The notes below the pieces were generated by a model that was not told the origin of the DNA, made no database searches, and worked only from the letters and a program-made list of their open reading frames with translations. The translations under genes and the position numbers were made by a program. Shown here piece by piece: positions 1-5,800 of a stretch of 8,759 nucleotides of DNA. Within the stretch, counting starts at the first letter, position 1, and every line of letters starts with the position of its first letter. This DNA is from Deltaproteobacteria bacterium (GTDB taxonomy: Bacteria; Desulfobacterota; Desulfobacteria; Desulfobacterales; JAUVKB01), in assembly GCA_030596405.1 (NCBI GenBank), contig JAUVKB010000089.1:1-8759 (forward strand), given 5' to 3'.

Positions 1-114
1 AGAGACAAGTTCACGATACATCTCTCCTAAAGAGGCATTCTTGCCGCCGACCAGCGGCACATCTTCAATCCTGATCTCTTTAAACCAAAGAATGTATTTG
101 CTGTCCTGTTTCAT
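1..114 (-). CDS. ppsA: Phosphoenolpyruvate synthase, N-terminal 38 codons (runs off the left edge)
   Basis: Reading down from an ATG at 114 gives 38 codons, open to the window edge, which are too short to appear as a full gene. The peptide contains VPLVGGKNASLGEMYREL. This is the characteristic start of the PEP/pyruvate-binding (ATP-grasp-like) domain of phosphoenolpyruvate synthase, where VGGKNASLGEM is nearly invariant. The enzyme converts pyruvate, ATP and water to PEP, AMP and phosphate in the cytoplasm and feeds gluconeogenesis. The start is supported by the purine-rich site GGGAGGG at 129-123, 8 bases upstream. The gene lies 72 bases after the universal stress protein gene, on the same strand. 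Pyruvate phosphate dikinase shares the VGGKNASLGEM signature. The short leader ending in WFKEIRIEDVPLVGGK fits PEP synthase better, but the remaining domains lie outside the window. Confidence 0.85.
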   Translation of the reverse strand, partial: MKQDSKYILWFKEIRIEDVPLVGGKNASLGEMYRELVS

Positions 115-186
115 GGCATTTTCCCTCCCAACCCCCTGCAAACCCGCGTTATCCGCATTTATTCCTTATTTTTTCCGTTCCTGCGC

Positions 187-636
187 TTATCTATGGTCAA
201 GAGATCGTATAAGCAGCAGCGGACGATCAATATGTTGTAAAATTCCTGCCGCCACACTCCCATAAGACGATCTGTCCAGGCCGGTAACTCCATGACTGGC
301 AATTGCAATAATGTCCGCCTTTTCATTTTTAGCCGTATTTAATATTGCTTTTACCACGGGAGCATGCGCCGTGACTGTTCGGGCTTTGATCCCTTTATCT
401 GAAAATTCTTTTTTCCGTTCATCCAGGTAGGCCTGTATCTCCTTTTCCCGTTTGTCAAGATTCTGTTTATACACCGACAAATCAACGATTTCATCACGCC
501 CTAACAGAAGAGGCCCTTCTTCTACCAGCATGAATATAACTTCACTGTTGTAATGTTGCGCCATTTGCTCTACATGAGGCAATATAGCTTCGGCCCGTTT
601 TGAACCATCTAATGGGACCAGTATCGTGTTGTACAT
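187..636 (-). CDS. Universal stress protein (UspA family), single domain
   Basis: This is a 149-residue single Usp domain, normal for the family. The N-terminus is MYNTILVPLDGS, the usual first beta strand with an Asp (D10) that contacts nucleotide. The C-terminal part carries the ATP-binding loop: A113-S-H-G116, nine residues, then G126-S127, followed by the final strand DRPLLLIR. In ATP-binding members the loop is G-x2-G-x9-G-(S/T); here the first Gly is Ala, a common and mild change. An in-frame ATG 8 codons upstream (660) was rejected, because the ATG at 636 has a near-perfect AAAGGAGGT site at 649-641. That site sits inside the end of the patatin gene, whose stop (640-638) is 1 base from this ATG, so translation is probably coupled. 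Usp proteins are cytoplasmic nucleotide-binding stress factors with mostly undefined partners. The residue between 40 and 80 region is charged and probably helical. Confidence 0.9.
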   Translation of the reverse strand: MYNTILVPLDGSKRAEAILPHVEQMAQHYNSEVIFMLVEEGPLLLGRDEIVDLSVYKQNLDKREKEIQAYLDERKKEFSDKGIKARTVTAHAPVVKAILNTAKNEKADIIAIASHGVTGLDRSSYGSVAAGILQHIDRPLLLIRSLDHR

Positions 637-637
637 T

Positions 638-1621
638 TTAACCTCCTTTGAAAAGTTCAATTACAGAAGACTGGGTCTCCTTATAACCTTCAACAATGGC
701 TTCTTTTGCCCTGTTAAATTCCAGAAATTTGAGATATCCCAACCTGGGTTGTATTAACAGATCAGGCGGATCAGACTTTAATCTGGTTTCCGTGATCTGC
801 ATTTCCATAATATTGATTGAAGAAATCAATACTTCAAAAATATTTGGGAGCGGATCTTTTGCCCTCCATTCTCTTATCTGCGTCAGCGCGGGAATCTCGA
901 TGGCCTTGAACCTTTTGTTCAGAACATCAAATATCTTGTTTTTCCCTGTAAGGATTTCCCGGGTATCATCACCGGAGTCGATATTCCCAGGGTCTATATT
1001 TTCAGAATCCGTGACAGGGGTATTCTTAAGGCCGTTTTTCCCAACAATATCGTGATTAAGATCAACCGCTATGACAAAATCGGCGCCCATCTCCCTTGCC
1101 ACGCTTACCGGGACCGGATTGACGAGTCCTCCATCGACAAGAATCGACCCGTTTTTTTTGACCGGCGTAAATATCCCCGGAACCGATATACTTGCCCTGA
1201 CAGCCTCGATTATATCGCCTTTCCGTATAGCCACCTGTTTTCCCGTGTTCATGTCTGTTGAAACAGCGCAAAAAGGGACGGAAAGTTCCTCGATGTTTAT
1301 TTCTTTTACATGGCTGCGGATAAAGCCGGACACCTTTTTGCCGTCGATAAGCCCGGATTTCGGCAGAACAACATCAAAAAAATAGGCGATCTGCTTCCAG
1401 TCGAACTGCACAACGACATCTTCAAGAGCGTCGATCTTGCCGGAGGCATAGACCGCCCCGACAAGGGCTCCGATGCTTGTTCCCGCTATACAGTCTATAT
1501 GTATCCCCGCTTCGGTCAGCGCACGGATTACTCCGATATGGGCCCACCCCCTGGCAGATCCGCTGCCCAGGGCAAGCCCTATCTTTTTCGGAGTTTTTTT
1601 TTTGATATCGGATAGTTTCAT
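638..1621 (-). CDS. Patatin-like phospholipase (RssA/NTE type)
   Basis: This is a 327-residue Ser-Asp dyad lipid acyl hydrolase of the bacterial patatin family. Visible motifs are the oxyanion-hole loop GSGSARG (19-25), the nucleophile elbow GTSIG (47-51) with catalytic Ser49, and the Asp motif DGG (163-165) with catalytic Asp163. ASISVPGIFTPV (143-154) and AVDLN (185-189) are also typical of the RssA/NTE-like group. No signal peptide or membrane segment is visible, so it is probably cytoplasmic and acts on phospholipid or acyl ester substrates; the true substrate is unknown. Residues about 193-235 form an acidic insertion containing NIDPG-NIDSG, probably a loop. The ATG at 1621 is the only reasonable start, since an in-frame TGA lies 8 codons upstream, yet no Shine-Dalgarno is seen in the AT-rich leader. 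A run of ten A on the coding strand covers codons 7-10. The last codons supply the Usp ribosome site. Confidence 0.9.
   Translation of the reverse strand: MKLSDIKKKTPKKIGLALGSGSARGWAHIGVIRALTEAGIHIDCIAGTSIGALVGAVYASGKIDALEDVVVQFDWKQIAYFFDVVLPKSGLIDGKKVSGFIRSHVKEINIEELSVPFCAVSTDMNTGKQVAIRKGDIIEAVRASISVPGIFTPVKKNGSILVDGGLVNPVPVSVAREMGADFVIAVDLNHDIVGKNGLKNTPVTDSENIDPGNIDSGDDTREILTGKNKIFDVLNKRFKAIEIPALTQIREWRAKDPLPNIFEVLISSINIMEMQITETRLKSDPPDLLIQPRLGYLKFLEFNRAKEAIVEGYKETQSSVIELFKGG
641..649 (-). promoter_or_regulatory. Shine-Dalgarno of the universal stress protein gene, embedded in the patatin gene end
   Basis: AAAGGAGGT reads on the minus strand just before the patatin stop codon TAA (640-638) and 4 bases before the Usp ATG (636). 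It encodes the last three patatin residues (K-G-G). It fixes the Usp start at 636 rather than 660 and implies that ribosomes finishing the patatin gene start Usp translation. Confidence 0.85.
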
Positions 1622-1632
1622 TAAATTTTTAG

Positions 1633-1656
1633 AAATTTGGCATCAAAAATTTGGCA
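1633..1656. repeat. 10-bp direct repeat pair in the leader of the patatin gene
   Basis: The 56-base gap between the helical protein gene and the patatin gene contains AAATTTGGCA twice, at 1633-1642 and 1647-1656 (14-base period, one helical turn and a third). A third AAATTT at 1623-1628 can pair with the first copy as a 6-bp AU stem with a 4-base loop (1623-1638), ending 1 base before the start codon. I see no Shine-Dalgarno or terminator here. The repeats could be an operator or chance in AT-rich DNA; no function is shown. Confidence 0.5.
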
Positions 1657-1677
1657 ACCGTTTCTAATTTCCAGTTA

Positions 1678-2817
1678 TTATTCTTTTTTTTGTTTCAAGG
1701 CATCCTTTGCCCCTTTCCACATGCCGGAAATAGCCCCCTTTGCCACGTCTACAGACCTTTTTCCAAGTTCTTTTGCCTCTCTGGCCATGACATGGGCAGC
1801 CTTGCCCGCGGCTTCCGCAGTAGCCCTGGCCGCATCCTTGCCGGCCTCCTTCAGCCTTTCAGCGGTTTTTTTGCCCGCGTGGGCAGCCTTTTCCTTCAAA
1901 ACGGAAGACGTTTTTTTGGTTTGATCGGCAAGGTCGTTTAATATCCCCTTTGCTGTTTCTCCTGAACGTCTTGCCACTTTGCGGGTGGTCTCTATAAAGA
2001 GTTCCTCGATCGCTTCAAGGTCTTCCTTTGTTTGAGAAAGGTCTTCTTTGACAAATGTTTTTGCCTTTTCTCCGACGGAATCGATCGCTGCCGCAATACC
2101 TTTTTGAGATCCTTCAAAAACGCCTGCTGCGACCTCTCTAATCTCTTTGTCTGCCTCATCTGCGGCTTCTATTGCGCCGGACATCACTTTTTCTGAAATC
2201 GTCTTTACCCTCTCAGCGGTAAACCGGCCTTCTTTTATGGCTCTTTTAGTGGCGTCAACGGCAATCTGAGCCACGGTCTCTTTTACGTCTTTTCCCGACT
2301 CGATAGCCTGTTTGACCGCTTCTTTGACGGTTTCTCTTGTCAGACCCAACAGTTCCGTACTCCTCAGCTTAACATCGAATACCGCGGATTCCACCCGTTT
2401 TTTAGCATCGGCAGACAATGCGCTTCCCGATTCCTTGGCCCCCTCCAGGCCTTCTGTGAGACTTTGCGCCAGCGCGGTCTTTTCTTCTTTGAGCCGCGCC
2501 TCAAGTTTCCTGATTTCTTCCCTGGTAGTCTCGACCGCCTGGTCTTTATGGCTGCAAACACCGGAAATTGCGCCTTCAACCACTCCTTCAACAGTCTCGC
2601 TTATGTCCGCCCCAACATCTTTTAAACCCTCCACGCTGACGTCAACAGCGTCTTTAACAACCGGACGGACATTTTCAATACCACCCCTGGTTTCAGCCAC
2701 GGCAGCGGATACTGCATCTTTTACAATCTCACGCACTTTTCCCGCGTTAACCTGCCCGGCCTCTTTAGCCTTTTTCAACTCTTTAATAATACGATCTTTG
2801 ATCTGATTTTCCGACAT
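1678..2817 (-). CDS. Ala/Lys/Glu-rich helical LEA-like protein of unknown function
   Basis: This 379-residue protein has strongly biased composition: mostly Ala, Lys, Glu, Val, Asp and Gly, one Cys (88), one Trp (366) and very few aromatics. It contains no hydrophobic segment long enough to cross a membrane and no signal peptide. Stretches such as 301-350 (KKTSSVLKEKAAHAGKKTAE and on) show 11-residue-like amphipathic periodicity typical of LEA_4/apolipoprotein/phasin-like helices. GAIS-G motifs recur (82-86 and 361-365), as do VVKDAVD/IVKDAVSA-type units (31-60), so it probably grew by internal duplication. I do not recognise a defined enzyme family. By analogy such helices may bind membranes or protect proteins under stress, but this is inference. 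The start at 2817 has a strong AAGGAGGT site, and the gene ends with tandem in-frame TAA codons (1680-1675). It lies between the activase fusion (55-base gap) and patatin (56-base gap). Confidence 0.8.
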   Translation of the reverse strand: MSENQIKDRIIKELKKAKEAGQVNAGKVREIVKDAVSAAVAETRGGIENVRPVVKDAVDVSVEGLKDVGADISETVEGVVEGAISGVCSHKDQAVETTREEIRKLEARLKEEKTALAQSLTEGLEGAKESGSALSADAKKRVESAVFDVKLRSTELLGLTRETVKEAVKQAIESGKDVKETVAQIAVDATKRAIKEGRFTAERVKTISEKVMSGAIEAADEADKEIREVAAGVFEGSQKGIAAAIDSVGEKAKTFVKEDLSQTKEDLEAIEELFIETTRKVARRSGETAKGILNDLADQTKKTSSVLKEKAAHAGKKTAERLKEAGKDAARATAEAAGKAAHVMAREAKELGKRSVDVAKGAISGMWKGAKDALKQKKE

Positions 2818-2825
2818 AATCCCGT

Positions 2826-2833
2826 ACCTCCTT
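2826..2833 (-). promoter_or_regulatory. Strong Shine-Dalgarno of the helical LEA-like protein gene
   Basis: AAGGAGGT on the minus strand lies 8 bases before the ATG at 2817. It is one of the two best ribosome sites in the window and supports high translation of the helical protein relative to its neighbours, whose sites are weak. The same 55-base gap holds the palindrome GTTTTAAAAC (2850-2859). No paired -35/-10 elements are convincing. Confidence 0.75.
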
Positions 2834-2872
2834 ATAGTTGATTGACAAGGTTTTAAAACAGCTTCTTTGCAA

Positions 2873-5800
2873 TTATTTTCTAATTAAATTGCTCGCTTTT
2901 TTCCATAACCCCAGCTCGGATACCCACGATTTCCATTTTTCAAATTCCGGTGAAATATAATTATTAAAAACAGCAGGATCTGAAGGCCAGATACGGGGAA
3001 CGTAAAAGGGCCTTGCCTTTTGGGTGGCGCTTGCCTTGTTTACGCCGTGCGCCATATCCTCTTTTGAGGCGATGACCATGAAATGGAGTCTGTTTAGAAT
3101 ATTTACCTCACTGGCGCCGGCGTCCATATCAAGTGGAAGCAGATTGAAATAAGGATACATCTGCTTGAGTTTTTTTTCCAGCCCTCTTCCTGTAATATGA
3201 TTGGCTATACAGCCGAACGGTTGAAGACAAACAATGTTCTCGATTCCTTCATTTAACATGGCAATCATCTCGGCAGTTAAAAGCCATCCTTCGCCAAACT
3301 GGTTGGTCAAGTTTACCACCTCGCCGGTAATTTCAGCTAACTCCTTTAAGTTAAAAGATTTTCTGTAAAAACGGAATTGCCGCATAACCCTGTCAACCTG
3401 GAAAAGATGATAATGCACATAGATATCTACAAGTTTATTCTTAAGGCTGTCAACAAGAGCGGGAGAATGTTTAAAAAACATTTTCTGATCTATATCCTTG
3501 TTGACAAAACTTTGAATAAAAAAGTTTTGCAAACAGGGGAGCATAACTTCCACACCGTGTAAGGAGAGCCATTCAATAATATTCCCGTTTGAAAAAAAGT
3601 TATATTTGACAAATATTTCCCCCACCACACCTATTTTCGGGACAGGTCTACTCCTGATCTCAATCGCATTAAAATCGGCCGTCGCTCTCTCTAAAACTTT
3701 GAGAAGATAGTGGTAATCGGCTTTTTCTATGCCTGCCTCCATCTCTGACAGATATCGGGCATGCAGAGCCTTTGATGTTCCGGGAATTTTTTCCCTTGCT
3801 ACAATGGCTAAATACATCTGGGCCAAAGGGTCTGTAAAAATAACGCCCAGGGCCATCCGTTTAAACATCTCTTTTTTATCTATTAAAAATCCGGGCTGGG
3901 GATTAATATCTTCATTGGATATGGCGATAACCGGCACGTCGTCCAGGCCGGCCGCGGCCAGTCCTTTCCTGATAAGGGAGACATAGGAAGATGCGCGGCA
4001 CTGCCCTCCTGTCTGGGTAAGTATTACCGAAGTGTTTTCCGGGTCATATCGGCCGGATTTAAATGCCTTGATAATGTCTCCTGCAACCAGTACCGCGGGA
4101 TAGCACATATCGTTGTTCACATGTTTAAGGCCGAACTCCACAGAGGCTTTATCCTGTGGCGGAAGCACGTCCAAACGGTAACCTAAAGGCTTGAAAACAG
4201 ATGGGAGAAGCGGGGAATAGAACGGGGAAAAATAAGGAGCGATAAGGGTTCTTTTTTTGTCTTTGGGCATAAAAACGCGGGTTGTCTTTTTCTTGTTCTT
4301 TTTTGCGTCTTTAAATCCGCTTCTGTTTTCCTTTACCGCTTCAAGCATGGAACGCAGCCTGATTCTGACCGCGCCCAGGTTGGTTATTTCGTCCATCTTG
4401 AGTAAAGTGTATATTTTTCCGGAGCTTGTAATAATTTCCCTGACCTCATCGGATGTCACGGCATCCGGGCCGCAGCCAAAAGAGATGAGGTGAACCAGTT
4501 CAATCCCATTATTTTTGCCCGTCCACTTTGCCGCGGCATACAGCCTGTTGGCGTATTCCCACTGGGTAAGGACATTAACATCGGCCAGAGACCGGTTTTT
4601 ATCAAAAGGAACAGCATCTTCGCTTATCACGTCAACCCCCATGCCGGTTAAAAGGTTCGGGATACCGTGGTTGACAAGCGGATCTATATGGTAGGGGCGG
4701 CCTGCAAGAACAACGACCATACGCCCCTGATTTTTTGCCTTTGTTATCAGGGCCAAGGCTTGATCAATCAGCTTTTTTCTAAATTTTTCCTGCTCTGCCA
4801 GCCCTTTTTCAACGCCTTTTGCCACCGTCCGGTAATCGACGCCGAACTGCTTAAAAAAATGACGGAGCTGTTTTTTTAACAGACCCGTGTCCTGAAAACC
4901 GACGGCTGGATTGTCAAAAGGGATATTATATTTTCCCTCCGGGTCGATTGCGCTTTTTAATACATCCGGATATCCGGTAACAACAGGGCAGTTAAAACTG
5001 TTTAGTGTATCGGTGTATTCTTTTTTTTCGTAAACCACGTTAGGATAAAAAATCCTGTCCACACCCCGATTTGAAAGATTCGGGTCTAAAAGATCGAAAA
5101 TATGCCCGTGGGCGAGTTTTGCGGGAAAACAGATATTTTCCGACATTACCGTTGTGGCCCCTTTTTCAAACAATTTGGAATCGGACACGGAAGATAGGAC
5201 AACCTTGAAACCGCATGTTGTAAGAAAGGCCGACCAGAACGGAAAGTTTTCATACATGTTCAAACATCTTGGTATGCCGAACGTGAGGATCGGAGCACCT
5301 TCAGGCTCCATTTGACGATCAAATAACAGCTTTAATTTTTCAGCAACCAGATTTGTTCCGGCTTTTTTTGTTTCCGGATTATTACTAAAGTAACGCTCGC
5401 ATCTATTGCCTGTAAAAAACCGGTTTCCATTGGCAAAGGTGAGTCTTATAACAGGGCACCTGTTTTCACAACCGTTGCATTGCAGCTCTTTTTTTGTAAA
5501 ATCAATTTTCAGGTCGGTCTGTTCAAGCGCGTTAAACCTTGTCGATTTTTTCGGCTCTGATTTTATCTGTTTAGCCGGTTTTATCTGTTTAGCCGGTTTG
5601 GCAAAATGATTATATAATGCCGTCAAAGCCGCGCCGTAAGCTCCCATCAATGCCGGAATATCCGGGCGGACAACCTCTTTTTTAATCAAAAGTTCAAAAG
5701 CGCGCAATACAGCGTTATTGCGGAACGTCCCTCCCTGAACGACAATTTTATTCCCCAGACTTTCAGCGTCTCTTAGTTTGAGAACCTTGTAAAGAGAGTT

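Noticed and set aside
637..660. Longer start of the universal stress protein at ATG 660
   Set aside because: The extra 8 residues precede the conserved family N-terminus and overlap the patatin end; the strong Shine-Dalgarno at 649-641 points to the ATG at 636.
2312..2806. 164-codon plus-strand open frame opposite the helical protein gene
   Set aside because: It is a Ser/Thr/Leu-rich antisense shadow produced by the Ala/Glu/Lys-biased coding strand, without a family match.
2834..2872. Promoter in the gap before the helical protein gene (TTGTCA near TATAAG; TTGCAA upstream)
   Set aside because: TTGTCA and TATAAG are only 6 bases apart, and TTGCAA has no -10 at normal spacing.
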